A stretch of 64,000 bases of DNA, from positions 152,788,678 to 152,852,677 of the forward strand of contig OX578136.1 in the NCBI GenBank assembly GCA_951213105.1. The letters run 5' to 3'. This DNA comes from Amaurobius ferox. Its lineage: Eukaryota > Arthropoda > Arachnida > Araneae > Amaurobiidae. Positions 48,712 through 60,352 of this stretch are shown piece after piece. The notes under the pieces were generated by a model, which ran no database searches, had not been told where the DNA came from, and saw only the letters and a list, made by a program, of their open reading frames with translations. Position 1 is the stretch's first letter; each line of letters opens with the position of its first letter. Made by a program: the position numbers and the translations under genes.

Positions 48712-49939
48712 CAAGAAATATCAATCATGCTTAAAGCATTGATTATGAAACACTTTCCAACTTCAATGCAATTTTATTTAAAAAAGTCGAAAATGCAATA
48801 CATTTCTCGGTAATATTTTAAAACTTATCACGATACTACATTGATTTATTATATTTGAAAACTTAAACCTTCATTGAAAAAAATGAACTTCATTCAAAAG
48901 ACGGCATTGAAATATAAATTGCGTGGTTTAAATATCTCTAAAATGCAATACATTCCACGGTAATATTTTTAAATCTATCATAATACTACGATAATTTATT
49001 ATATTTGAAAACTTCATCGAAAACAACTGAAATTAATTCAAATGACGTCATAGAAAAAATAACACGCCTGGATCTCTTTATAAAAGCAGCATTTCATTCA
49101 TAACTTTCTCCATTTCATTCATCACAATACTATAATAATTTATTTTATTTAAAAATTAAGACCATGGAGCTACAATTCATAAACTTTATGCTTAAAACTT
49201 CATCGAAAGATATCGTCCTTCTGTTTATAAAATCAATTAATATTTCATTCATATCAGCCATGCAGACTCCATGGACTGAATTATTTTGTGTTAAAGAAAT
49301 ACAGTAATTCTAATACAACTCATTCTACATATTTTGCTGTTTACATTTTACATAGGTGAAAAATAGGCTTAATTGTAGAAATAATCAAATTTGAATGAGA
49401 ATTTAAACTCAAATATATTGTCATTGTGTTGTTTCAGTATGTAGATGCACAGAATTTAAGCAGAAATAAAATAGTTTTAGGACGGATACAACACTCAATA
49501 TGAATTAAAAAGAACTTTAAAAAATCACGAATTTGAAACAAGATGGATGCCATATCTCATTTTGAAGTGGATCATGTGATCGTTTCATATCATGGTCACG
49601 TGATCGTTTCATATAAGATGTGTAATTATTATTTTAATTTTTATTTTAAAAACTACTGAATATATTTAGCTGAATTTTTTTTTATATATTTTATGAAACA
49701 ATTTGACTATTACCTAAAATTTTCGAAGCAATTTGTGAATTTTAAATCCGCTTAAAAAATGTTAGAAAAATTAGGTCCCATAGGGCTCAATGTATTTCAT
49801 TTTTTCAACCCGGGTTCAATCCAAAACTAATTGTGTGATATTATTCATTTATATTCCCATAGGTCCTACAGACCGTCTGAACAACATACTAAAATTTCAT
49901 TTTGATTAAGTCATTTTTACGGCAGTTATCGTGCTAACG

Positions 49940-49973
<34 letters not shown>

Positions 49974-50018
49974 ATGAACAAAGTCATAAACACTTTTCAA
50001 CTTTGTTGTAAAGTGTTA
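48712..50018 (+). repeat. Family C interspersed element, copy 4
   Basis: This is a full-length 1.3 kb copy with GACA repeats at 49940-49971. The uninterrupted counterpart near 53230 (GCTAAAAATAAAAAATG) gives the empty site, so both ends are known to within a few A's. Confidence 0.9.
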
Positions 50019-50770
50019 AAAAAGGAAACATTTTTTTATGCAGATCTTAAATATCCATCGATAATATTTTAATGATACATTTTATATAATAAATGTTTTC
50101 ATTTAATCTGGGATTATTTCTTGTCAATATTTTCTCAAGAATACTGCTCTGGACAGAGAGAGAGCAGCTAGATGAAATAAGCAGAAAATCTAAACGGTAT
50201 AGGTAAGTAGAAATGCAACTGTTTACGTTGGATTATGTTTTTTTATTTCGGAGGATATGTGGTTTTGCATATGTAGCCTGCAAGAGCCTCTAAATGACTC
50301 AAATATGGACCGCGGTTCAAAATAAGTGAAGACGACTGATCTACTTCATCAACTACATTAAAAATATTTGAGCAAACTACTGTAAAAAATCCTATTAATA
50401 AAAATATGCTGAACCTGTTTGGGGCCCTCAAAGACATCATTGCTTTTATGACGTCATAAATTGAATTTATTGGTTTCATTATGCAGTTCAATTGGCAAGA
50501 TTAATTATAAATCATTCACAGATAATCATTTATCTATTCGGAAGTATTTCAAGCGCGGATACCACCCTAATAAATAGGTCCTGTACTTTTCGGCTACACT
50601 ACTGTATACTTTTGCTTTTCGAAGTAAGGATATCAGCAGAATAAAGTATTAAATCATTTAATTACCATTCAAACGAATTGATGAATCGATTATATTAAAT
50701 TGATGAATCGAATTTTTCAAACTGATGTCAATTTAATAAAAACATTATTTTTGAAATTTAACTGCATTAA

Positions 50771-50904
50771 CCTTTTGCTTACGAGTGGGGACGCCAATTC
50801 CTGCAAAGGGGAATCGAACTGTTTGGAATAGGGTATGTCAAATACCTGTCTTTTTGAGAGGTTCTTCATTAGAGATTGACGCTGTCCGACCCATAAGCAA
50901 ATTG
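50771..50904. mobile_element. Small piggyBac-type MITE, 134 bp
   Basis: The DNA lies between two TTAA tetramers (50767-50770 and 50905-50908). Its ends CCTTTTGCTTACGAGTGGG and, reverse complemented, CAATTTGCTTATGGGTCGG match at 14 of 19. It lies in about 230 bp that the second duplication copy lacks, so it may be only part of that difference. Confidence 0.5.
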
Positions 50905-51348
50905 TTAAAATATGAATACACTATCCACTCAGACTTGTGGTAGAAATTACTTGACTGTAAAATTCGGCGGTGGCTCCAGTCCGATAGAGAAATGATTTTG
51001 AATAATTATAAAATAAAACTCCACTAAAATTCAATAAGTTTAATTGATCTTATATTACATTTCATAAAATGAAACTGCATTGCAGATATCGGGTTTTCTA
51101 TGCTGACGAGCGCAAAATAAGCACGAAACCGGTCCATGAATGCTGGTATCTGCACTGGGAGTGTCTTCTGAAATTTCGACTTTTCAACTGAATATTCGAC
51201 TTATTCAGGCTCATGTGTTTTGTTCACAAGCTTTCAAATCGCTACAAATTACTCGCTAACTGTTTATAGCTAACTGTATTTATGTGCAAACTGTATTTTA
51301 TGTCTATAGCTAACTGTTTTTTGTTGTTGTTGTTTTTGTTAATTTTTA

Positions 51349-52111
51349 CTTTCCCTGCAATACATTGTAATGTATAGGGAAAGTATTGGAATCATGCCGA
51401 AAATCGCACTCGAGTTTTCGACGGATCTACATGTTTCGAGACCTCTAGAATACGAGAAAACTATTTTTAGCGTGACGTCTGTGCGTGTGTCTGAGTGTCT
51501 GTTTGTCTGTGTAGATTTTGTTTCCACTCTAACTAAAAAACTAATACACCGAATTTCACAAAATTTTGTAGGTAAGTCACTTGTAGGCGAGTCTGGTGCT
51601 GATTAGTTTTGGGTAAAATTCGGGATAAAAGAACCCGCCTTTTTTTTTGCGAAATGGCCCGCAAAAGCTTGTATCCACTCTAGCTAAAAAACTAATGGAC
51701 CGAATTTCACAAAATTCGGTTGATAAGTCACATATAGGTTACCCTGGAGCTGAATAGATTTTGGTACGATTCAGAAAAAAATAACCTGCCTTTTTTTGCA
51801 GAATGGCCCGCAAAAATTGTCAAAATCTAAACTAAAAAGCTACGTATGCTCAAATATATCCATTAAATGCTTGTTTAATACGTAATTTTTAACGAAGAAA
51901 AGAATAAGACAACCCCATTACACTAGGACTAGCCGTTCTCAAGATATATTAGTTTTTTTTTCGTATTTTCTCCACGCCACCTTTGAAAATAAGTCCAGTT
52001 ATCAAATGAGAACGAAAATTGAATTAAAAGTGAATTTAATTTAATTGAAATACAGAGAACGTGGATATAAGTCTGCAGGGAAAGTTATGTGCTGCCCACA
52101 TCAAATTTTTT
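51349..52111 (+). repeat. Family D element
   Basis: It starts CTTTCCCTGCAATACATTG with a TATAGGGAAAG foldback arm and carries two GTATCCACTCTA-CTAAAAA blocks. It ends GGGAAAGTTATGTGCTGCCC ACATCAAATTTTT. The second duplication copy is uninterrupted at this place (about 54350). Confidence 0.88.
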
Positions 52112-52161
52112 ATACTCCGACCATGCACTTAACGTCAAAATATAAAATTATTTAATTATTA

Positions 52162-52578
52162 CTTTCCTTATATACATATAATGTATAAGGAAGGTATTAC
52201 GACGCGGTCGAAAATCAGAATTCGAGTTTTCGACGGGAGAGCACGTTTCAAGCATCCCTGAACACGAATTAGACGTGTTTGAGGTGATGTCTCTGTGTGT
52301 GTGGTTGGGGGGGGGGGTATATGTGTGTGAAATTATGAGTGTGTGTGTGTGTGTGTGTGTTGTGTGTGTCAGTGAGTCTGTGGAGACGATAACTGACGAA
52401 CGAATGGACCGATTCGAACGAAATTTGGTACAAAATTTACAATCCGTGAATACTGGAATTCTATTGTTTTTAAATGCAATCAAATGCTCAGAACCCCCTC
52501 CTAAATTTTCGAGTGAAATTTTGAAAAAATCATCAAAAAATTAAAACCTTTAATAAAGTTACGCAAATAGACATTTCT
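52162..52578 (+). repeat. Family A element truncated at the duplication junction
   Basis: The 5' foldback, GGTCGAAAATCAGAATTCG and GT microsatellite are intact, but the element stops after CGCAAATAGACATTTCT. The next base starts the second duplication copy. The same point in the full element at 54402 continues TATGTAATTTTTCC. Confidence 0.9.
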
Positions 52579-54837
52579 GACATAATATTTCCCCTGGCAT
52601 TTGACAAACTATAGGACAGTATTTTACCATACGTAAAATAGGCAAATTCTGGGGATCATAGTTAGTTTTGTACTTCGTCTTATATTCATTCGTCTTCACT
52701 GAAAAGCATGTAGAAATTTAAATGAGTTTTAAATTATTTGGATTCCATACAATGCTATTAAAAATTAAACAAATTGAAAATTCTGATAATTATGTTCATT
52801 TATAATAAAAACATTATTTAGAAAATATCGACAAGATATTATTTTTAAAAGCCGATACAACGTGTATCAATAGTTTATATGACCACGCCCATTTTATTAT
52901 TCGGGGTTCTATTGTGGTATTAAATTAAAAAGTAAAGTCAATAAATAGGAAAGAGGGAAGTCTGTGTGAAATTTTAATCAGATTATATCATTCTGTATCC
53001 CTATTTTTGAAAATAAAAATATTGGCAGGGACAATTCAATAAGTTGAAATAACTTTTCGCTTTTCATTTCATATTGACAAGAATGCTACAATATCAAGTC
53101 TAAATTTTCATTTTATTTTATTTATGGCCAAAAGGGCCATAAGTCAATTTATTTAACGGCCATCAATATAGGCAGCTATTCTTTAAGACCTAAATAGACA
53201 ACAGTATTCTATAGCTCCTTAGCTAAAAATAAAAAATGAAAAATTTTTATTTATGCGGACCTTAAATATCCATCGATAATATTTTAATGATATATTTTAT
53301 ATAATAAATGATTTCGTTTAATTTTATGCTATAATAGAAATGTTTTTCATTTTATCGATAATACTGCTCCAAATAGAGAGAGCAGCTAAATGAAATAAAC
53401 AAGAAATCTAAACGATATAAGTAAGTAAAAGTACAACAGGCAACTGTTTCAAAGATACGTTGGTATATGTTTGTTTTTTTTATTTCAGGGGATACTTGTT
53501 TTTGCATATACAGCCCGAGAGCCTCTAACTGACTCAAATATAGACCGCGGTTCAAAATAGGTGAAGACCACTGATCTACTTCATCAACTAAATTAAAAAT
53601 ATTTGAGCAAGCTACTGCAAAAAATACCATTAATAAAAATATACTAAACCTGTTTGGGACCCTAAGATATCATTGCTTTTATGACGTCATTAATTGTATT
53701 TATTGGTTTCATTATGCAGTTCAATTGGCAAAATTAATTATAAATCATTCACAGATTATCATTTATTTATTCGGAAGTATTTCAAGCGAAGATACCACCC
53801 AAATAAATAGGTCCTGCACGTTTCGGCTATGCTACTGTGTACTTTCGGTTTTCGAAGTAAGGATATCAGCAGAATAAAGTATTAAATCATTTGATTACCA
53901 TTCAAAAGAATTGATGAATCGATTATATCAAATTGATGAATCGATTTTCTCAAACTGATGTCAATTTAAAATTAGCCGGTGGCTCCAGCCCGATAGAGCC
54001 GAAATGATTTTGAATAATCATAAAATAAAACTCCAGTAAAATTCAATAAGTTTAATTGATTTTATAATCCATTCTACAAAATAAAACTGCGTTGCACATA
54101 TTGGGTTTTCTATGCTGACAAGCGCAAAATAAGCGCGAAACCGGTCCATGAATGCGAGTATCTGCAATGGGAGAATATTCTGAAATTTCGACTTTTCTAC
54201 TGAATATTCGACTTATTCAGGCTCATGTGTTTTGTTCACAAACTTTCAAATTGCTAGAAATTACTTACTAACTGTTTATAGCTAACTGTATTTATGTGCT
54301 AACTGTAGTTTATGTTTATTGCTAAGTGTTTTTCTTTGTTTTTGTTTTTTCATTCTGCGACCATAGACTTAACGTCAAAATATAAAATTACTTAATTACT
54401 ACTTTTCTTATATACATATAATGTATAAGGAAAGTATTGTGACGGGGTTGAAAATTCGAATTCGAGTTTTCGACGGGGGAACTCGTTTCAAGCATCCCTG
54501 AACACGAATCAGACGTGTTTGACGTCATGTCTATGTGTGTGTGTGTGTGTATGTGTGTGAGTATATGTGTGTGTGCGTGTGTGTTGTGTGTGTGTGTGTG
54601 TGTTGTGTGTGTGCGTGTGTGTGTGTGTGTCAGTGAGTCTGTGGAGACGATATCTCACGAACGAATGGAGCGATTCGAATGAAATTTCGTACAAAAATCA
54701 CAGTCCGTGAATACTGGAATCCTATTGTTTTAAAACACAATCGAATGTTCAGAATCTCCCTAAATTTTCGGGTGAAATTTTGAAAAAATCATCAAAAAAT
54801 TAAAACCTTTAATAAAGTTACTCAAACAGATATTTCT
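52579..54837 (+). repeat. Tandem duplication, copy 2
   Basis: This 2.26 kb copy matches 48050-52578 without the family C, MITE-region and family D insertions. No coding frame is shared between copies, so the unit is probably non-coding. Confidence 0.85.
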
Positions 54838-55342
54838 TATGTAATTTTTCCTTAGAAAACGATTAACACAAACTTTAGAACGCTAGCACGAACCGTTCTC
54901 GAGATATTGCACATTTTTCAAATAAATTTATCAAAATATCCCATAAATTAAAAAAAATATTAATTGTTGAGAAACATGTTCATTTTTTATATGTAATATC
55001 ATGCGATAAATTGGGTGACATCATTCTCGTGGACCTAGCTCGTTTCATTCATGAGAAAAGGTACTTTGAGTAATACTTTTGTATTTGAACTCCAATAATC
55101 ATTTATCTGCTATAAGAAAAACTTTTTTCTCGATCCGTAACGCTTGGTGATTTGGGCGACGAATTTGACGGAATGTCGCCAACCTGGCGACCTTTTTACA
55201 TTTTGCCAAATTAATGAAAATCTCGCCAAATGGATAAAAATGTCGCTAAATCAATGAAAATAACGATTTTTTTTTACTGTAAAAGTAGTAAATTCATTGT
55301 ATTATATAAGAAAAGTCATCTGCTGCACACATCAGATTTTTT
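54402..55342 (+). repeat. Family A element, full length
   Basis: It carries the terminal foldback (CTTTTCTTATATACATATAA), a long GT microsatellite with interruptions (54534-54630), the TCGCCAA cluster (about 55140-55220) and the CACACATCAGATTTTTTT end. Some of the TTGGCGA words are lost. Confidence 0.88.
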
Positions 55343-56026
55343 TACTAACCTTTTTGGCGGTATATAAATTAAACTTGTACAATATATCTGACGAGATTCA
55401 AGCGTTAGATTCAAATTAATCTATAACCTTGCCTGGCGGCAACTAAATACGTATATTTCCATCAATTCTGTTCGAACGTCATTAATCATTAAACAACTTT
55501 AGAATCTCCAAATTCCTAATTTTATTTTTAAACGAAGACAAAATATCTCGTGCTTGTACACCAATATTTCACCCAGGAGAAAGTAAACAGATTGAGCTGC
55601 AACACTTGTGACACTTAATATTACAACTTTCCAACCCATTAAAAAACCCATATTAAAATACTAAAATCTCAAAATTATAGCCACTATAATTCTAAAACTA
55701 AGAGCTCGACCCAAAATCCAATTATATACACTTGTAGGTCTTTTAAAGAGCTACAAATGCTTGCTCATTGTTCATAGCTAGCACTTATAATTCTAGCTAG
55801 CACTTATAATAATAGCTAGCACCCTAGATTTATATATATTTAAGAAAAAGATTTTATAGTTTTCGAGTAATCGTCTTGTCATGTTGAAGAAGATTGAAAA
55901 ATATCTGGTTTCCTAGTTTTTAATGCTTATATCTCAAAAACTACATTTCCTAACACATATTTTTATCGATCACTATTTATATCTATCTTCTGCAGTTTCG
56001 AAGATAATTCGAGCGAAAGTAAGAAT
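55343..56026. other. Intergenic stretch with a short GCTAGCACTTATAAT repeat
   Basis: TAGCTAGCACTTATAAT-like units of about 25 bp recur three times at about 55784-55828. A block from about 55718 recurs diverged on the other side of the family C element, at 57390-57515 and 58785-58930. No gene is seen. Confidence 0.5.
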
Positions 56027-57333
56027 AAGAAAGAATAATCATGCATAAAGCATTGATTATGAAACACTTTCCAACTTCAATGCAATTTTATATAAACATC
56101 TCTGAAATGCGATACATTCCTCGGTAATATTTTTTAAATTATAGTTTAAATAATAATATACAGTGCTACATTAATTTATTATATTTGAAAAATTAAAACT
56201 TCATCGAAAAAAATGAACTTCATTCAAATGACGGTATTGAAATATAAATTGCCTGGTTTAAACATCTCTAAAATGAAATACATTCCTAGGTAATATTTTT
56301 TAAATTACCATAATACTACAATAATGTATTATATTTGAAAACTCCATCGAAAACAAATGAACTTGAAATAAATGACGTCATCGAAATATAAATCGCTTCT
56401 ATATAAAAGCAGCATTTCATTCGTAAACATTTTTCCACTCATCACAATACTATAGTAATTTATTTCATTTAATAACTTAAAACCATGGAGGTACAAGTGA
56501 TTTAACTCTATGCTTAAAACTTCATCGAAAAAATCGTCTGGTTCTCTGTGTAAAATCAATGAATATTTCATTCATATCAGCTATATTGCAGACTCCATGA
56601 GCTAAATAATTTTGCGTTAAAAAAATGCAGCAATTCTTATACAACTCATTCTACACCTTTTGGTGTTTACATTCGCCATAAGTGAAAATTAGGCTTCGTT
56701 GTAGAAATAATCAAAGCTTGATGATCATTTAAACTCAAATATATTGTAATTGAGTTGTTTTTTAGTATGTAGATGCACAGAATTTAAGCAAAAATAAAGT
56801 GGTTTCAGGACGGACACAACACTAAATATGAATAAAAAGAACTTTAAAAATCACAATTTTGACACAAGTTGGATGTCATATTTTATTTTGAGGTGGGTCA
56901 CGTGATCTTTTCATGTAATGATCACGTGATCTATTCATATAAAGGATATAATTATTATTTTAATTTTTATTTAAAAAACTACTGAATATATTCTGCTGAA
57001 ATGTTTTTTATATATTTTATGGGATAATTTGAATATTTTCTAAAACTTTCGAAGCAATTTGTGAATTTTAAATTCGCTTAAAAAATGTTTGAAAAATTAG
57101 GTCCCATAGGATTCAATGTATTTCATTTTTTCTACCCGGGTTCTATCCAAAACTAATTGGGTGATATTATTCATTTATATTCCCATAGGTCCTACAGACC
57201 GTCTGAATAACATGCTAAAATTTCATTTTGATAAATTAATTTTTACGGTAGTTATCGTGCTAACGAACAGACAGAGAGGCAGACAGAATGAACAAAGTCA
57301 GAAAGGCTTTTCAACTATAGTGTAAAGTGTTAA
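56027..57333 (+). repeat. Family C interspersed element, copy 5
   Basis: This is a full-length copy from AAGAAAGAATAATCATGC to GTAAAGTGTT, with a degenerate GACA tract near 57266-57290. Confidence 0.85.
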
Positions 57334-57520
57334 AAATGAAACAAAACTAGCTTAGACAAATACCTTTTTTAAAATTTCCGACAAAAATGAGTTCTTCACA
57401 AAGTCCAAATAATATACACTTGTAGGGATTTCAAAGAGCTACAAATTTCTGCTTATTGTTTATTACTAGAGCCTTTAGATTTTGAGATATAAACATTACA
57501 AACTTGAAGAACGGAAAATT

Positions 57521-58782
57521 TGGTAATGTATAGGGAAAGAGTTAGAATCGTGCCGAAATTCGCAATCCGAGATTTTGACGGATCTACACGTTTTGAGACC
57601 TCTTGAATATGAAAAAGCTAGCTTTAGCGTGACGTCTGTGCGTGTGTCTGTATGTGGGTCTGTCTATGCAATGTATGTATTCACTCTAACTCAAAAACTA
57701 ATGGACAAAATTTCATAAAATTTTATGAAGAAATCACATATGATATAATCACCCTGGTGCTGATTAGATTTTGGTATGATTCGGAATAAATGAACCTGCC
57801 TTTTTTTGCGAAATGGCCAGCAAAAATTTATGTATCCACTCTAGCTAAGAAACTAATAGCCCAAATTTAACAAAATGTGGTAGATTAGTCACTTGTGGGT
57901 TACCCTGGTGCTGATTAAATTTTGGTGTAATTCGAAAAAAATGAATCTGTTTTTTTTTTTTTGCGAAATGGCCCACAAGAATCGTATGTATCAACTCTAA
58001 CTGACAAACAAATTGGACAAATTATACAAAATTTGGTAGAAAAGTCATTTGTAGGATACTGTGGTGCTGACTTTGGTACGATTGGGAAAAAAAGAATCTG
58101 CCCTTTTTTTTAGCGAAATGGACCGAAAATATAATATATCCGATCTAAAATAAAATACTATATATGCTCAAATGTACCAATTAAACGCTTATTTTAAACG
58201 TAATTTTTGACGACAAAGGGAATAGGGAATAACATCAACCCCATTGCTTAAGATGGACCATGCTTGATATATTTAAATTTTTACTTTTAATTACTGTAGT
58301 TAAAAAACGATTTAATGAAGTTTTTTAAAACTTAGTAGTTAAGTCCATTCGTGGTTATCCTGATGATAATTAGATTTTGATATAGCTCGAAAAAATATAA
58401 CCTACTCTTTTTTGCGAAATGGCCCGCAAAGATAGTGAAACTCTGAAGTAAATGACTAAAATTGTTGAAATATATTAATTAAGTACTTGTTCTTCAGGTA
58501 TATTTTGACAACTAAACGAATAAGACTGGCCCCATGACTGTAGGATGAACCGTTCTCAAGACAGTTTTTAGTTTTCTGGAATTTTGAGGACCTGAAGAAT
58601 TTAAAGTGAATTAAGTTGCCAAAGGAATCGAAGATGTAATAAAAAGGTAAATTCTATATAATATCAGAAAATATGCATGCAATTTTCTGCAGTTAAACTC
58701 AATTTAATGCATAATTAAATAAAAACTGAAAAATGAATTTGAATCTGCTGAGAAAGTCATGTGCTGCCTGCATTAGATTTTG
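57521..58782 (+). repeat. Family D element, longest copy
   Basis: It starts GGTAATGTATAGGGAAAG (the left foldback arm is lost). It has four successive GTATC-ACTCTA or TTATCC-type blocks, each followed by a GCGAAATGGCC word, and ends GAAAGTCATGTGCTGCC. At 1.26 kb it is longer than the 0.7 kb copies because of the extra internal blocks, which also occur in the copy at 24237-25915. Confidence 0.82.
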
Positions 58783-59025
58783 TAACTTGACAAGACGATT
58801 ACCCAGAAACTATGAGGAAAATATATAGATCTAGAAACTATATTTTCTAATACATATTTCTGTTGCTTTCTATTTATATTTATCTTTTATAGTTTCGTAT
58901 ACATTAGGAGTGAAAGTGAGAAAGTGAAAACTGGACTCTCTCGGGTAAATACTTTTTTAGATTTTTTCGAAAAAAACGTTCAAAATATTAAAATATTGAA
59001 ATTACTTTTATATATTCATAATCAT
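58783..59025. other. Short AT-rich spacer
   Basis: The first 140 bp resemble 55855-56020. No gene is seen. Confidence 0.45.
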
Positions 59026-59396
59026 GCTTACTATACAATCTATAACTCATGACAATCACTCGTGACAAAGATATGTTTTTAACATAGTATAAATAAAATA
59101 TAAATAACAACCCTAACAAACCCTAACAAAATGTGCTTACTATACAATCTATAACTCATGACAATCACTCGTGACAAAGATATGTTTTTTAACATAGTAT
59201 AAATAAAATATAAATAAAAACCCTAACAAACCCTAACAAAATGTGCTTACTATATAATCTATAACTCATGACAATCACTCGTGACAAAGATATGTTTTTT
59301 AACATAGTATAAATGAAATATAAATAACAACCCTAACAAGCCCTAACAAAATGTGCTTACTATACAATCTATAACTCATGACAATCACTCGTGACA
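59026..59396. repeat. 110-bp satellite, three copies plus a part
   Basis: GCTTACTATACAATCTATAA starts units at 59026, 59135, 59245 and 59355 (periods 109, 110, 110). Each unit ends with two CCCTAACAAA words. Copies are nearly identical. The fourth stops after 42 bp at CACTCGTGACA, where unrelated sequence begins. Confidence 0.95.
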
Positions 59397-59564
59397 GTAG
59401 TGTCCTGATGAGAGTACTGGCTCACAGCCATACACCCCCCCCCCCATTAAAACCACACCCACTTTCACAAAAGTAATGGCCGCAAAACCTCCATTAAAAT
59501 CGAATCCACTTTTAGATATCAATGGTGTGAAAACCGCCATAATTTCCTTACCCCCCTTTAAAAA

Positions 59565-59888
59565 ACAATGGCTCTCAAATCCCCATTAAAACTACACCCA
59601 CTTCTAGAATAGTGATGGCTCTATTTCAGCCATACAAATTCGATTAAACAATGGCTCTCAAATCCCCATTAAAACTACACCCACTTTTAGAATAGTGATG
59701 GCTCTATTTCAGCCATACAAATTCGATTAAACAATGGCTCTCAAATCCCCATTAAAACTACACCCACTTTTAGAATAGTGATGGCTCTATTTCAGCCATA
59801 CAAATTCGATTAAACAATGGGGTAAAGACCTCCATTAAAACTACACCTACTTTTAGAATAGTGATGGCTCTATTTCAACCACACCAAT
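59565..59888. repeat. 83-bp satellite, about four copies
   Basis: ACAATGGCTCTCAAATCCCC begins units at 59565, 59648 and 59731, each exactly 83 bp. A fourth unit from 59814 is diverged. Relatives with CCATTAAAA and CCACTTTTAG words extend left to about 59440. Confidence 0.95.
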
Positions 59889-59911
59889 ATTCCGGACCGA
59901 ACAAGCAAAAA

Positions 59912-59985
59912 GTCGCTGAGCCGGAAGGGTACCCCCCTACGCATGCCGCGACCCCTTTTAGAATCTGCGGGTTCGTACCCCAACA
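59912..59985 (+). repeat. tRNA-like sequence (possible SINE head)
   Basis: GTCGCTGAGCCGGAAGGGT resembles an A-box region, and GGTTCGTACCC (59970-59980) is close to the B box GGTTCGANTCC at a plausible spacing. The acceptor stem does not close, so it is not a functional tRNA gene. Confidence 0.4.
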
Positions 59986-60038
59986 ATATTTTAAGCACTT
60001 AAAGAAAAGAATTCTAATGTAAAGAAAGAACAAAAACC

Positions 60039-60345
60039 ATGGAACTGTTGAAGAAACTAAACGCACTTAGTACATTGGAAGGAAGTTTCAAGAAGATGCA
60101 TGAGCTCAATATCGACGTAAAATACCCTGTCATGGAAATTAAACAAACAGATCACCACCAAATATGGTAATAAACTAATAGTGAAGTTAGAAGACGGCTC
60201 AAATTTGTATCTGCCGAAACGATGCGACGAAAATGCGTCCGACTATATGGAGCTTAATGAGATTAAACCTCTATTCTTTGTATATTTGGGAACTAAAGAT
60301 GTCGGGAAAGCACTACCAGCGCAAATGTTTAAATTTGAACAGTAA
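60039..60345 (+). pseudogene. Unrecognised small protein gene with one frameshift
   Basis: An ATG opens MELLKKLNALSTLEGSFKKM and the frame continues to a TAA after HHQIW (about 60169). A +1 phase change near 60160 restores a long frame with TKYGNKLIVKLEDGSNLYLP and FFVYLGTKDVGKALPAQMF, ending at TAA 60343-60345. The pattern of a Tyr-Pro, then a TKYG segment, an LP-K-R segment and a final aromatic strand region recalls small beta-rich, perhaps OB-fold, proteins I associate with invertebrate mobile elements. I cannot name the family. The intact phase on both sides of a single break suggests recent inactivation or a sequencing error. It lies between the satellites and the polymerase-like fragment, probably inside the virus-like element. 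Confidence 0.55.
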
Positions 60346-60352
60346 ATTTTCT

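Larger units (their letters stand above)
48050..52578 (+). repeat. Tandem duplication, copy 1 (with later insertions)
   Basis: From GACATAATATTTCCCCTGG onward this segment matches 52579-54837 at roughly 90 percent by eye. The match is broken only by a family C element, a TTAA-flanked MITE region and a family D element that the second copy lacks. It ends inside a family A element, where it joins the second copy directly. Confidence 0.85.

Noticed and set aside
49940..49971. Regulatory GACA array
   Set aside because: It is a constant part of the family C element, with length varying between copies as a microsatellite.
59026..59396. CRISPR array or telomere
   Set aside because: The units are contiguous without unique spacers, and CCTAA words are interrupted by unrelated sequence.
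59912..59985. Functional tRNA gene with a long variable arm
   Set aside because: The B box is good but the acceptor stem cannot be closed.
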